64,000 bases of DNA from Candidatus Undinarchaeales archaeon (GTDB lineage Archaea > SpSt-1190 > JASMDC01). Below are positions 24,514-34,800 of the stretch, piece after piece. Each line of letters opens with the position of its first letter. Position 1 is the first letter of the stretch. The position numbers and the translations under genes were made by a program. Under the pieces are notes generated by a model. That model had not been told where the DNA came from. It ran no database searches and saw only the letters and a program-made list of their open reading frames with translations. The DNA is taken from positions 1 to 64,000 of the forward strand of contig JASMDC010000010.1 in the NCBI GenBank assembly GCA_030753015.1. The letters run 5' to 3'.

Positions 24514-24885
24514 ATGATACGTGCAGAACGTGCACTTGCATCCTCGCTCATACTCATCCTCGCGCTCGCTGCCATCGCCGGATGTACCGGGGGAAGAGAT
24601 GACGATAAGACCAAGAAGGTCGGGGTCGGGATCATCGCGGGCAACGTGACCGACAGTGCCGGGGAACCGCTCCCGGGTGCGGCCGTCACATTCGCCTCGT
24701 CCACCGGCTCCAACGACACAATGTTCTCGAACGTCAAGGGCTGGTTCCAGTTCGACGTCTCATTGAAGGATGGGCCCTTCACGGGAACGGTCACCATGCC
24801 CGACTACAAGACATGGCAGAAGTCCGATATAGTTGTCGAGAAAGACGAGATGACGATCCTCGAGGTAGTCCTGGTGCCTGAGTAG
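24514..24885 (+). CDS. Lipoprotein with carboxypeptidase-regulatory-like domain
   Basis: This 123 aa protein has a signal sequence (SSLILILALAAIAGC) whose Cys fits a lipobox, so it should be lipid-anchored outside the membrane. After a short Asp/Lys-rich linker comes an about 90 aa beta-sandwich, IIAGNVTDSAGEPLPGAAVTF onward, typical of carboxypeptidase-regulatory-like (CarboxypepD_reg) domains that act as small binding or spacer modules. It is a single gene with its own TATA box. Confidence 0.82.
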   Translation: MIRAERALASSLILILALAAIAGCTGGRDDDKTKKVGVGIIAGNVTDSAGEPLPGAAVTFASSTGSNDTMFSNVKGWFQFDVSLKDGPFTGTVTMPDYKTWQKSDIVVEKDEMTILEVVLVPE

Positions 24886-24910
24886 GACCGGTCCATCAGA
24901 CAGGTGGTCG

Positions 24911-25489
24911 TTACCCGACCTCAAGCGTCCTGATAGCTTCCTCCACGGTGAGGTCGTGCTGCCAGACGGCAGTGAGCAGGCCTTGGAGGGGCATGTCCGT
25001 GGCTTTAATCCGAGACTTCGCTAGGCGCTTCAGAGGCGTCCGATCCTGTGTTTCTCGTTGTCCGGGTTCTGCGCTGTAGTACACTGCTGCCCTTCTCGCA
25101 CCCTGTCGGTGGAGTTTATCCTGTTCGACCAGCGATGTGAGGTGGTGGTGGATATGACTGCTGCCGAGGAGATCGGTGAGCTCGCCCGCAGTAAGCCCTG
25201 TCTCGCTTGCGTCGACCAGGGCGGTGATGGTGGCAAAGAGGTCGCGCCACCGGGAGAAGCGCGCGCCGTTGTGCTCCCAGAGGCCGTTCTCGTCGAACTC
25301 GGCGTCGTCGAGGTGAGCGAGGACAGTGCCGTTGCGGTTGTAGCTGCGAAGGTACCCTGTCCCTGCGAGCTTGCGGAAGACGGTGACCTTTGCGCAGTGG
25401 AAGCGTGCGGCGAGCTCGGTAGCTGTGAGGGCTGTGTTGGCGTGGAGGCAGTTGATGACATCTCCTTTGGTGATGCGCTCACGTCTCAT
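24911..25489 (-). CDS. Two-part winged-helix protein related to transposon ORFA
   Basis: This 192 aa protein begins MRRERITKGDVINCL and has two DNA-binding-like helical regions: residues about 8-45 (ALTATELAARFHCAKVTVFRKL) and about 95-130 (GLTAGELTDLLGSSHIHHHLTSLVEQDKL). The second part and the following HRQGARRAAVYYS match the first protein of the transposon at the window's right end, but no catalytic transposase follows here. A second, deleted copy lies at 61336-61656. It is an orphan transposon-type regulator or a domesticated one. A TATA box (25511-25519) lies 26 bases upstream and perfect inverted arms flank it, suggesting autoregulation. Confidence 0.72.
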   Translation of the reverse strand: MRRERITKGDVINCLHANTALTATELAARFHCAKVTVFRKLAGTGYLRSYNRNGTVLAHLDDAEFDENGLWEHNGARFSRWRDLFATITALVDASETGLTAGELTDLLGSSHIHHHLTSLVEQDKLHRQGARRAAVYYSAEPGQRETQDRTPLKRLAKSRIKATDMPLQGLLTAVWQHDLTVEEAIRTLEVG

Positions 25490-25548
25490 AATGATATAGT
25501 ATGCAGTTATAGTTTAAATACTTTTTGTTAACTATATACTATATCATT
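25490..25548. promoter_or_regulatory. Promoter with flanking 13 bp inverted arms
   Basis: AATGATATAGTAT (25490-25502) and ATACTATATCATT (25536-25548) are perfect inverted copies either side of the minus-strand TATA box at about 25515. The inner arm touches the start codon of the 24911-25489 gene. A shared left arm also precedes the degenerate copy at 61661-61680, supporting an operator role. Confidence 0.65.
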
Positions 25549-25621
25549 TATTGAACTCCTTAACGATCAACACGGAAAAACCGATCACGTTCCGAATGGT
25601 GGAAGGGATGCCAGGAACCGA

Positions 25622-26884
25622 TCACATCAGCTTGGACTTCTTGAGCAGATGCTTCTTCCCGTAGTAGATGAGTCTGCTGTGCATGATGTCGTCCAGGTCC
25701 TCTTTCTTGTGTCGCTCCTCGATATCCCGGTACTCCTTCTGCATCCTGAGGAAGTAGCGGACGAGGACCGGAGATAGGGAGGTTGTCACCAGCGAGAGTA
25801 TGACGATGGACGTTAGCATGTCCTCGGAGAAGATCCCCACTTCGCGTCCGAGCTGTGCTGTGGCGAGCGTGGTGGACAGCTGGGGGATGGTCGCCGAGCC
25901 CACGGCGAACGATTCGATGATCTCCCTGCCAGCGAACATGGCGCCTATGAAGCCGCTGATGATCTTGGAGAGGATGAGGCCTGTGATGATGAGCGCCGGG
26001 ATCCGGATGCTGTCGGAGGACAGGATCACGGAGAAGTCGGTCTCCATCCCGATGAAGAAGAAGAATATGGGCACGAAAACGCCGTACCCGACGGTGTTGA
26101 ACTTCTCCTCCATCCTCTTATCGACCGCGGCCGAGCAGGCGATACCCGTGATGAAGGCGGCGATGATGAGGTGAAGTCCGAAGACCTCGGCGATGAACGT
26201 GACGAAGAGGAGGGTGATGAAGATGAACCGGAACTTCCGCTCGAAGACGTCCTCGTCCTCCTCGCTGAACGAGGTGATGTACTTCTTGGTGAGCTTGGGC
26301 ACGAAGTACAGCACGGTGAAGAGGAATGCAGAGATGAGCAGGAAATAGGAGTAGGGATCGGTGACCTTGCCAGTGTCCGCGACGGTCTGGAGGATGAACG
26401 TGAGCCCCACGAGGCTCAGTATGTCCTGGAGCACGACCGATGAGATGACCAGGCGCCCCAGCTCGGTCTTGAACACGCCCAGCTCGATGAGAGTGGGTAC
26501 CACGATGCCCACGGACGATGAGACGAAGAGCACGCCCAGGAGGTAGTTCGCAGGATACTCGAGGCCAAGGCCACCGGCTATCCACATGCCCACGAAGAAC
26601 GGTATCAGGCCGTTGAAGAACGAGATGATCAGCGCCGAGCGGCCCACCTTCCTGACGACGTCCATCTTTATCTCGAGACCTGCCGAGAACATCAGGAACA
26701 GAAGGCCGATGATCGAGAAGTCGTGGAGGGACTTGTCGATGGGGATCGCCTGCATCCCGTGGGGGCCCAGAACGTAGCCTAGGAGGATGAGGGCGACGGC
26801 GTAGGGGATTCCCATCCGCTTGAAGACCGATGGACCAACTAGGGAGAAGAAGAGGATGAAGGTGAACAGGATGATGAAATCCAT
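25622..26884 (-). CDS. Cation/proton antiporter, CPA2 (KefB/NapA) type
   Basis: This 420 aa protein has about 12 membrane helices and the CPA2 landmarks GPHGMQAIPIDKS near residue 42, FSAGLEIKMDVV (about 66-77), and SSSVGIVVPTLIELG (about 122-136), where CPA2 proteins carry the ion-binding region. It exchanges Na+ or K+ for H+. The TrkA-N domains of Kef-type channels are missing; after the membrane part there is only a short cytoplasmic tail ending LLKKSKLM. It appears monocistronic or transcribed with no close partner. Confidence 0.9.
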   Translation of the reverse strand: MDFIILFTFILFFSLVGPSVFKRMGIPYAVALILLGYVLGPHGMQAIPIDKSLHDFSIIGLLFLMFSAGLEIKMDVVRKVGRSALIISFFNGLIPFFVGMWIAGGLGLEYPANYLLGVLFVSSSVGIVVPTLIELGVFKTELGRLVISSVVLQDILSLVGLTFILQTVADTGKVTDPYSYFLLISAFLFTVLYFVPKLTKKYITSFSEEDEDVFERKFRFIFITLLFVTFIAEVFGLHLIIAAFITGIACSAAVDKRMEEKFNTVGYGVFVPIFFFFIGMETDFSVILSSDSIRIPALIITGLILSKIISGFIGAMFAGREIIESFAVGSATIPQLSTTLATAQLGREVGIFSEDMLTSIVILSLVTTSLSPVLVRYFLRMQKEYRDIEERHKKEDLDDIMHSRLIYYGKKHLLKKSKLM

Positions 26885-26935
26885 GTCAAGGAGTAAGTGG
26901 TTCTTATCGTATTTAAGGAGTCCTTTCCCGGACGC

Positions 26936-27427
26936 TCATAGCAGCAGGTTCAGCAGCAGGAGCAGGAGGGAGATGACCGTCAGCGCGATGATGAACGCGC
27001 GGACCACGAGCACGACGGGACCCTTCCCAAAGGTCACAATCGACAGGCTCGCCAGTATCAGCAGCACCAGTGCTACCAGGTACGTGATGAGGAGGATACC
27101 GCTCAGCCCGTTCATGAGGAGGAAGAGCGATGCGCGCAGGAACAACCCAACATAGAACAGGAGGCTGATCAGATTCATGAGGGAGCCCTTCATGGAATCC
27201 GTGAACTCGCTATAGGTGAAGATGAATATCGCGATGAGGGCTATCGATGACAAGAGGAGCTCAACGAAGAAGAGGCTCGCGAACGCGGCAACGATGCTTG
27301 AGTACTGCACTGGTAGGAGGGTGGTGACGCCCGCCAGGCTCCTCTCCATCGAAAGGAGGACCAGGAGCGTCAGGACGAGGCCCAGAAGCTTCAACACGTT
27401 CATCATGGTCTGAGACATGGTACCCAT
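26936..27427 (-). CDS. Hypothetical five-helix membrane protein
   Basis: This 163 aa protein is almost entirely hydrophobic with about five membrane helices (for example LKLLGLVLTLLVLLSM, LLLSSIALIAIFIFTYSEF and AFIIALTVISLLLLLLNLLL). Only one hydrophilic loop, YSEFTDSMKGS, stands out. I do not recognise it. It lies upstream of, and on the same strand as, the antiporter (51 bases apart), so a joint transcript is possible. ATG 27427 or 27418 could be the start. A GTAAC/GTTAC inverted repeat at 27451-27469 sits in its promoter. Confidence 0.65.
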   Translation of the reverse strand: MGTMSQTMMNVLKLLGLVLTLLVLLSMERSLAGVTTLLPVQYSSIVAAFASLFFVELLLSSIALIAIFIFTYSEFTDSMKGSLMNLISLLFYVGLFLRASLFLLMNGLSGILLITYLVALVLLILASLSIVTFGKGPVVLVVRAFIIALTVISLLLLLLNLLL

Positions 27428-27529
27428 GGTCGCTCGGTCTTGGAAAGGACTGTAACAAATAAAACGTTACCCAACCCGCGCCCGCCCCGACCAAACGCTT
27501 AAGTCTTTACGTGCCGCGAGCCTCACAGG

Positions 27530-28096
27530 ATGCGGGTACAGTTCGCTACATCGAACGAGCACAAGGTCGCCGAGGCCCGTGGTATCCTGGCCGTACTGGG
27601 CTGGGAGGTCGAGCGGGTCGCCATCGACTATCCTGAGGTCCGCAGCCCGTCGGTCGAGGACGTCGCTCTGGACGGTGCACGGTACGTGGCCGACAAGCTC
27701 GGTGGTCCGGTGATCGTCGAGGACACGGGATTGTTCATACGGGCTCTCAAGTGGTTCCCAGGCACCTACTCCAAGTACGTGCTCAACACCGTCGACGTCA
27801 CCGGCGTGCTCCGTCTCATGGAAGGTGTGGACGACCGGTACGCCGAGTTCCGGTGCGCAGTGGGCTTCTGCGAGCCCGGCGGTGATCCAAAGGCGTTCGC
27901 AGGCGCTGTCCCCGGTACCATCAATCATGCACCCCTCGGCGACGGTGGGTTCGGGTACGATCCCATCTTCATCACGGAGGGCGAGAGCAGGACCTTTGCC
28001 CAGATGCCTGTCGAGGAGAAGAACGCCGTGTCCCACCGACGACGTGCGCTGGCCGCTTTCGTGGCGTGGGCGCGCGAGGAGATGCCCGGCAGGTAG
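27530..28096 (+). CDS. rdgB: XTP/dITP diphosphatase (HAM1/RdgB)
   Basis: This 188 aa protein hydrolyses non-canonical purine triphosphates such as dITP and XTP to monophosphates. Signatures are FATSNEHKVAEA at residue 5, EDTGLFI in the centre and the C-terminal GDGGFGYDPIF with FAQMPVEEKNAVSHR. It heads an operon with tldD and tldE: only six bases separate its stop from ATG 28103. A CTTAAG-type box about 28 bases before the ATG may be its promoter. Confidence 0.95.
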   Translation: MRVQFATSNEHKVAEARGILAVLGWEVERVAIDYPEVRSPSVEDVALDGARYVADKLGGPVIVEDTGLFIRALKWFPGTYSKYVLNTVDVTGVLRLMEGVDDRYAEFRCAVGFCEPGGDPKAFAGAVPGTINHAPLGDGGFGYDPIFITEGESRTFAQMPVEEKNAVSHRRRALAAFVAWAREEMPGR

Positions 28097-28102
28097 GTGA
28101 CC

Positions 28103-29473
28103 ATGGAAGGCGTGCTCCGCAAGCTCGAAGGCCGGTGCGACTTCGCCGACGTGGGACGTTCCCGGGTGCACTCGTCCTTCGTAGAAGCGAAGGACCGACA
28201 GGTGCTCACCCTGGGCACGCTCGAGAGCGAGGGGTTCGGTGTCCGGGTCCTCGTGGACGGATGCTGGGGCTTCGCCTCGGTGAACGCAGAGGACCAGCTG
28301 GCCGATGCCGCGGAGCGCGCGCTCCGTCTGGCGAAGGCGTCGGCACGGTTCAACACGGTCACGGTCTCTATGGACGAGATCCCCGCACGGAAGGTCCGAC
28401 ACAGCACACCCTGGGTGGAGGATGTGCGTGATGTGTCCCTGGAGGAGAAGAAGGACCTCGTTTCCCGGATGGAGAAGGCCTGCTACATCGATGACGCTAT
28501 TAGGACCACGTCCTCGCTCTACAAGGACACCCATGTCGAGCGCACGTACATCGACACCGCCGGTTCTGACGTGGAGACCGCCATCCAGCGTCTCTTCTTC
28601 CGCTCGGTGGTGAAGGGCCGGTGTGGCGACCTTATCCAGGAGACCACGGACGGTCACGCCGACGTGGGCGGATTCGAGGTGGCGCGTAGAGGGGGGGCCG
28701 AAGCGCTCGCAGTGGACGCGGCGGAAAGGGTCCTGCGCCTGCTGGACGCCAAGCCCGCGCCCGGGGGCACGTTCCCCGTGGTGATGAACCCGGAGCTCGT
28801 GGGCGTGTTCGTGCACGAGGCCGTGGGCCACGCATGCGAGGCGGACCACATCCTGGCCGGTACATCGGCGTTCGCCGGACGTGAGGGCACTGCGGTGGGG
28901 AGCGACCTGGTGACCATCGCTGACGATCCCACCCTCCCTGGTTACGGCCACTACGCATTCGACTGCGAGGGTATTGCCGGTGTACGCACCGTGCTCATCG
29001 AGGGCGGTACGCTCATCGGGTTCATGCACTCAAGGGAGAGCGCGTCGCGTTTGGGTGTCGCTCCAAATGGTCACGGGCGGTCCGGTTCGTACGCACAACC
29101 GCCCATCGTCCGCATGAGCAACACCCATATGTCGGGTGGTGACCACGACCTCGAGGAGCTCTTCGAGGGCATCAAGCGCGGTGTGTACATGCGCGGCGAG
29201 TACGGTGGCGTGGTGAACACCACCTCGGGCGAGTTCCTGTTCAAGAGCAAGGAAGGCCAGCTCATCGAGAACGGTGAGTTGGGCGAGCCGCTTCGGGACG
29301 CTGCCATGACCGGCCAGGTACGCGAGACGCTTCTCCATGTCAGCCGCGTGGGGAAGGACATGCGTTTGGTGCACAAGCCGGGCGCCTGCGGCAAGCAGGG
29401 CCAGCACGTGCCCGTGGACCTGGGCGGGCCACATATCAGGGTGGAGGAGGTGCGCGTCGGTGGGTCCGTCTGA
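28103..29473 (+). CDS. tldD: Metalloprotease TldD
   Basis: This 456 aa zinc protease subunit forms a heterodimer with TldE that clips unfolded peptides and processes some modified peptides. The metal motif HEAVGH (HExxxH) is at about residue 239, in VFVHEAVGHACEAD, and the Gly-rich C-terminal part includes RSGSYAQPPIVRMSNTHM. ATG 28103 or GTG 28097 could start it. The gene overlaps tldE by 14 bases. Length matches known TldD (about 450-480 aa). Confidence 0.93.
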   Translation: MEGVLRKLEGRCDFADVGRSRVHSSFVEAKDRQVLTLGTLESEGFGVRVLVDGCWGFASVNAEDQLADAAERALRLAKASARFNTVTVSMDEIPARKVRHSTPWVEDVRDVSLEEKKDLVSRMEKACYIDDAIRTTSSLYKDTHVERTYIDTAGSDVETAIQRLFFRSVVKGRCGDLIQETTDGHADVGGFEVARRGGAEALAVDAAERVLRLLDAKPAPGGTFPVVMNPELVGVFVHEAVGHACEADHILAGTSAFAGREGTAVGSDLVTIADDPTLPGYGHYAFDCEGIAGVRTVLIEGGTLIGFMHSRESASRLGVAPNGHGRSGSYAQPPIVRMSNTHMSGGDHDLEELFEGIKRGVYMRGEYGGVVNTTSGEFLFKSKEGQLIENGELGEPLRDAAMTGQVRETLLHVSRVGKDMRLVHKPGACGKQGQHVPVDLGGPHIRVEEVRVGGSV

Positions 29474-30755
29474 GCTCGTCGACGAGATAATCCGGCGCCT
29501 GGACACACCCTTCTTCGAGGTGGCCGTCGCAACGACGGGATCGACGACCCTCTCGACCGAGCGGGAGAGTATCCGCAACGCAGAGAGCGGCGAGAAGATA
29601 GTCATCGATGTGCGGGCCGGCGACGGCGGTCGTGTCGGGTACGCCCGGAGCGTCGGTGGGGAGGCCGGGATCACAGTGCGCAACGCCCTAGAGGCCCTGC
29701 GGCTCTCCAACGTGGACGAGCACTTCCCAGGCGTCACTGAGGCCACGAAGCTGCCGAAGGTGCCCGGGCTGTTCGACCGGAAGGTCGCCGACCTGGGCCC
29801 CGACGACCTGGCCGATAAATTGCGTGCTCTCATGGACGCCGCCGCGTCACCCAAGCTCGAGGTAGAGGAGGCCGCCATATCGACGTCCATGTCGACATCG
29901 GCATTCGGCAACTCGGCGGGAGTCCGGGCCGAGGAGAAGGCCACCATGTGGTCTGCCGCCCTGGTGCTCGCTGGCGGGACAGTGAACGTGTGGGATTACG
30001 ACAGCTCGCGAGCACTGGACATCGATGTCGAGTCGCTGGGCCGGCAGGTGCGCGACCTGACCCTGGCCAGCCTGAAGCCCAAGAAGGTAGAGTCGGGACG
30101 GTTCAACGCGGTCCTGGGCCACCACACCGTCACCGAGCTGGTCTCCAACCTCCTGGCCCCAGCGATCAACGGTGATGTGGTCCAGCGGGGCGGTTCCCCC
30201 CTGGCTGACCGCGTGGGCGAGGCCGTGGCGTCGCCGACGGTGACCATCACCGATGACGGGCTCCTTCCCAGCGGACTCGTGTCCCAGCTGTTCGACGCGG
30301 AGGGAACGCCTTCCTGCACGACCCCGCTCGTGACGAAGGGCGTGCTCAAAGGCTTTCTCCACGATAACTATACCGCGACCCGCGGTGGCGTGGCAAGTAC
30401 CGGTAACTGCTCGTCGCTCTCGATACGGCCCTCGATCCACCCCAACAACCTCGTGATCGCCCCCGGCACCCTCTCCACGGAGGACCTTCTGGGCGAGATG
30501 GGCGACGGGCTCCACATCGAGCTGCCCATGGGCGGGTTCACCGCGAACGCCTCCAGCGGCGACTTCTCGCTCCACGTCCTCGCCGGGTTCCTGGTGAAGG
30601 ACGGTGAGGTGGTCCACGCAGTAAGGGACGCCATACTCTCGGGCAACATGTACGACATGCTCGGTACCGTGGAGGCCGTGGGGAGCGAGGTGCGCCAGAT
30701 ATCCCATGTGGTGGCGCCCCCGTTGCTTGTGCGGGACCTCTCTCTGGTGAGCTAG
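29460..30755 (+). CDS. tldE: Metalloprotease partner TldE (PmbA-like)
   Basis: This 431 aa protein is the TldE/PmbA half of the TldD/E protease, which lacks the zinc motif. Marks include the N-terminal FFEVAVATTGSTTLSTE and the central FNAVLGHHTVTELVSNLLAPAINGD, followed by LVSQLFDAEGTPS and GNCSSLSIRP. GTG 29460 is chosen because a GGAGGAGG Shine-Dalgarno sequence (29443-29450) precedes it at 9 bases; the longer frame would overlap tldD by over 130 bases. It is the last gene of the rdgB-tldD-tldE operon. Confidence 0.9.
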   Translation: MGPSELVDEIIRRLDTPFFEVAVATTGSTTLSTERESIRNAESGEKIVIDVRAGDGGRVGYARSVGGEAGITVRNALEALRLSNVDEHFPGVTEATKLPKVPGLFDRKVADLGPDDLADKLRALMDAAASPKLEVEEAAISTSMSTSAFGNSAGVRAEEKATMWSAALVLAGGTVNVWDYDSSRALDIDVESLGRQVRDLTLASLKPKKVESGRFNAVLGHHTVTELVSNLLAPAINGDVVQRGGSPLADRVGEAVASPTVTITDDGLLPSGLVSQLFDAEGTPSCTTPLVTKGVLKGFLHDNYTATRGGVASTGNCSSLSIRPSIHPNNLVIAPGTLSTEDLLGEMGDGLHIELPMGGFTANASSGDFSLHVLAGFLVKDGEVVHAVRDAILSGNMYDMLGTVEAVGSEVRQISHVVAPPLLVRDLSLVS

Positions 30756-30813
30756 CCCCTCATACCCCAAGGATCGGGTTAAATATTCTGTGACCGTAGG
30801 TGCATCCCGCGGG

Positions 30814-31776
30814 ATGGTGGTCATGGACCGAGAGACGAGCGCGTACGTCGCAGTTCTTGCCACTATCACTGTCTGGAGCACGGCCGCTGCCGCTGTCAAG
30901 CTCCTCATGTCGGACCTGCCCTCCTACCTTGTCATGTTCTACGTGGCCCTGTTCGCCGTGGCCGGCAACCTCGCGCTGGTAGTGCTCACCGGGAGGACAC
31001 AGCGGTTCCTCTCATACGGGAGGGACGACCTGTCAGTGTTCGCCCTCATGGGCCTTCTGGGCAGCTACGGCTACTGCATGCTCTACTACAACGCGCTCGA
31101 CATTGCCCCTGTGGTTGTGGTCAGCTTGGTCCAGTACCTCTGGCCGATCATGACGGTGTTGTGGACCGCGATCCTCCTCAAGGAGCGGCCTGGACGTCGG
31201 GCGGTCACGGGACTTGCCATGAGCCTCGCCGGCGTGATGGTCATCGCCACGGGGGGCGATCTGTCCGCGCTGTCCCTGGAACGGTTCACAGGCCCGCTCA
31301 TGGCCGCCGCTGCCGCGGTGTGCTACGGACTGTTCTCGGCCATCGGCAAGAGGCGGGATGACGACAAGGTGTGCGCCATGGCGTGGTCTTTCATATTCTA
31401 TCTCAGCTTCACCGTCCCCACTGTTCTGGTGCTCGTCCCGGAAGGGTTCCTTCTGCCTGGTTCGAGCACGCTCCTGGGCCTCGCGTGGATGGGGGTCGCA
31501 TGCTACGCCATCGGCTATAGCCTCTGGCTGTACGCGCTTTCAAACGGAGACACGGCCTCGATGTCCAACATGACATTCCTCACGCCCTTCCTCTCGCTCG
31601 TATGGATCCGATTGCTCCTGAACGAGCCCATCCCCCCCTCCGCTGTAACAGGCCTCATCGTCATTATCGCGGGCATCCTGGTGACACGAAGCAGCAGGGT
31701 GACCATCCCCGACGTCCCGTCATCGCGCATGCCCTCGCCGGTACCGGCCGCCGCGATGGCCCGTGATGGGGATTGA
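30814..31776 (+). CDS. EamA/DMT-family exporter
   Basis: This about 320 aa protein has ten predicted membrane helices in two EamA repeats; the first repeat ends near VVSLVQYLWPIMTVLWTAILLKERPG and the second near SMSNMTFLTPFLSLVWIRLLLNEP. The family exports metabolites such as amino acids or nucleobases. ATG 30814 is chosen since the GTTAAATATTC box at about 30782 lies 32 bases upstream; a GTG at 30790 would begin inside it. It lies between the tldDE operon and the hydantoinase gene; an exporter for cyclic amide or amino acid products is a possibility only. Confidence 0.85.
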   Translation: MVVMDRETSAYVAVLATITVWSTAAAAVKLLMSDLPSYLVMFYVALFAVAGNLALVVLTGRTQRFLSYGRDDLSVFALMGLLGSYGYCMLYYNALDIAPVVVVSLVQYLWPIMTVLWTAILLKERPGRRAVTGLAMSLAGVMVIATGGDLSALSLERFTGPLMAAAAAVCYGLFSAIGKRRDDDKVCAMAWSFIFYLSFTVPTVLVLVPEGFLLPGSSTLLGLAWMGVACYAIGYSLWLYALSNGDTASMSNMTFLTPFLSLVWIRLLLNEPIPPSAVTGLIVIIAGILVTRSSRVTIPDVPSSRMPSPVPAAAMARDGD

Positions 31777-31822
31777 ACCGCAGGGACTGTTATTTATGTA
31801 CTGCCGCCCTATAAGCGAGTGC

Positions 31823-34800
31823 ATGGGTGATGGTCGCTGGACCTTCGGTATCGACCGTGGAGGCACCTTCACCGACGTGGTGGCGGTTGCCCCCGACGGC
31901 ACGCTCGTGACCGAGAAGCTCCTGTCCGAGGACCCGGGACGTTACGGCGACGCTGCGGTGTTCGCCGTCCGGTCCATCCTTGGTCTGGGACCTGATGAGC
32001 CCGTCCCTGCTGACCTGATCGAGTCCATCTCCATGGGTACGACCGTGGGCACCAACGCCCTCCTCGAGAGGACAGGGGCCCGTGTGTGCCTGGTCGCGTC
32101 CCGTGGGTTCGGCGATGCGCTGGCCATCGGACATCAGGCACGGCCGGACATCTTCGCCCTGGACATACGCAAGCCACGACCGCTCTACGAGGACGTGGTC
32201 GAGCTGGACGGGCGTATGGCCGCTGACGGTACGGAGCTCGCCCCCCTGGACCCCGAACAGGTCGAGCGGGAGCTGCGGGGTGTCCTCGACCGGGGTGTCC
32301 GGTCCTTGGCGGTGGTCCTGCTCAACAGCTACCGCGACGACGCCCACGAACGGACGGTCGGCCAGGTGGCCCGCAGGCTCGGATTCGAGCAGGTGTCCCT
32401 CTCCTCGGCCACAATGCGGGTCCAGAAGATGGTGGGCCGGGGCGATACCACCGTCGTCGACGCTTACCTCAATCCCGTGCTGCGTCGGTACGTAGAGCGG
32501 GTGCGACGGGACACCGGTGACGTCCCGCTACGGTTCATGCGCTCCAGCGGGGGCCTGGTGGACGCCGGGAGCTTCACCGGCAAGGACGCGATCATCTCGG
32601 GACCCGCAGGTGGTGTGATCGCAGCTTCCCAGGTCGCTGTGTCCTTGGGCATCGAGCGGGTCATCGGGTTCGACATGGGCGGTACTTCCACCGACGTCTC
32701 CCGATACGAGGGGGGCCGGTGCGAGAAGGTGTACGAGACAGAGACCGCGGGGGTACGCATCCACGCGCCCATGGTGAACGTTGTGACAGTGGCGGCGGGC
32801 GGCGGGTCCGTCCTGCACTTCGACGGTACGCGCCTGTCGGTGGGCCCCGATAGCGCCGGCGCCGATCCTGGACCGACCTGCTACCGCAACGGGGGGCCAC
32901 TCACCGTGACGGACGCCAACCTCATGCTCGGCCGCATCCTCCCCCACCACTTCCCTATGGTGTTCGGCCCGGGGCACGACATGCCCCTCGATCCGGACAT
33001 CGTCCGCAAGCAGTTCGCCGAGCGCGCCGAGGAGGTCCATCGGGCCACGGGGCGTCGGATGAGCCCCGAGGAGGTGGCCGAGGGGTACCTACGCATCGCC
33101 AACGAGAACATGGTGCGACCCATCAAGTCCATCTCGGTGGCCAAGGGGTTCGATCCCCGTGACCACGTGCTCATGTGCTTCGGCGGCGCCGGGGCGCAGC
33201 ACGCCTGTGCGATCGCCCGCGAGCTGGGGATGGACCGGATCGTGCTCCACCCGCTGGCGGGGGTACTCTCGGCCTACGGGATGCTCCTGGCGGACGTGCT
33301 CCACGAGGACGCGAGGGCCGTGCTCCTCCCCTTGGAGGACGCTTCGGCCCAGGCCATTGAGGAGGCCTTCGCGGACATGGAGCTGGTGCTCACCGAACGC
33401 GTGGCGGCCGACGGCATCAGACCGGACTGGACCACGATCCGGCGGTTCGCCGACGTTCGTCCCCGGGGCGCCGACACCAGCGAGACCGTACCCTACGACG
33501 GGATCGACGCGTGTCGGGATACCTTCTCCGCTGCCTATCGGCGCCACTACAGCTTCGAGCCACCGGTCGACCGGCTCGAGCTGGTCACCCTCCGGGTGGA
33601 AGCGGTGGGTGAGCGGCCCAAGCCCGCTGAGCCCGAGAGAGAACAGGTCCGCCGTGAGCTGGGACCGGACGACGCGCTTGAGGTCGCTCGCTCCTGCTTC
33701 CGGGGCATCTGGTATGACGCGCCCGTCTACCGGCGGGACGACCTGCGGCCCGGCGACACGCTCCACGGCCCGGCCATCATGGTGGAGGACACGTCGACCA
33801 TCGTCGTGGAACCCGACTTCGCGGCATCGGTGAACGCCCGGGGACACGTTGAGCTGTACCAGGTGGAACGCCCCCCGCGCGGAGAGGAGGGGACTGCGTG
33901 CGATCCGGTGCTCTTGGAGGTGTTCTCCAACCTGTTCGCCTCGGCAGCGGAGCAGATGGGGAGCGCGCTCCAGCGGACGGCCCACTCGGTGAACATCAAG
34001 GAGCGGCTAGACTTCTCCTGCGCGGTGTTCGACGCAGAGGGAGGGATGGTAGCCAGCGCCCACCACATCCCCGTCCACCTGGGGGCCATGGGCGCGTCCG
34101 TGCGTAACGTGCTGGCGGCCGTTGGCACCACTATGGGGCCGGGTGACGTGTACGTCACCAACGATCCCTTCCACGGTGGCTCGCACCTCCCGGACGTCAC
34201 GGTGGTCACGCCCGTGTTCGCCGGGAACGGGCAGCTACTCTTCCTCGTGGCCAGCCGGGGACATCACGCGGACATCGGAGGGACGACTCCCGGATCCATG
34301 CCGCCGGACGCTACCTGCCTGGAGCACGAGGGCGTGGTCATCGAGTGCTTCCGACTCGTGGCCGAGGGACGGTTCGACGAGGAGGGCATCACCGGGCTCC
34401 TTTCGTCGGGGCCGTACCCTGCACGCAACCTCCGCGAGCGCCTGTCCGACCTCAGGGCACAGGTGGCGGCGAACGCAACGGGTGTACGTGAACTGCAGCG
34501 CCTGGTGGCCGACCACGGGCTGGGGACGGTCCAGGCCTACATGGGCCACGTGCTCGCCCACGCTGACCAGGTCATGCGACGCGCCATCGGCAGGCTCCCT
34601 GACGGCGCGCATACCGCTACGGACCGGCTCGATGATGGCACTGTGCTACACGTGACCGTCACAGTCGACGGTGACGAGGCGGTAGTGGACTTCGATGGGA
34701 CCGGGCCACAGCATCCGGGTAACCTCAACGCACCGCCGGCAGTGGCGATGGCCGCGGTGCTCTACGTGTTCCGCACCCTGGTGGACGAGGATGTACCTCT

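Noticed and set aside
31755-31800. Sequence near GGGATTGAACCGCAG resembling a tRNA T-arm on the minus strand
   Set aside because: The flanking arms do not pair into a T-stem and no acceptor or anticodon arm is found; it lies at the end of the DMT gene.
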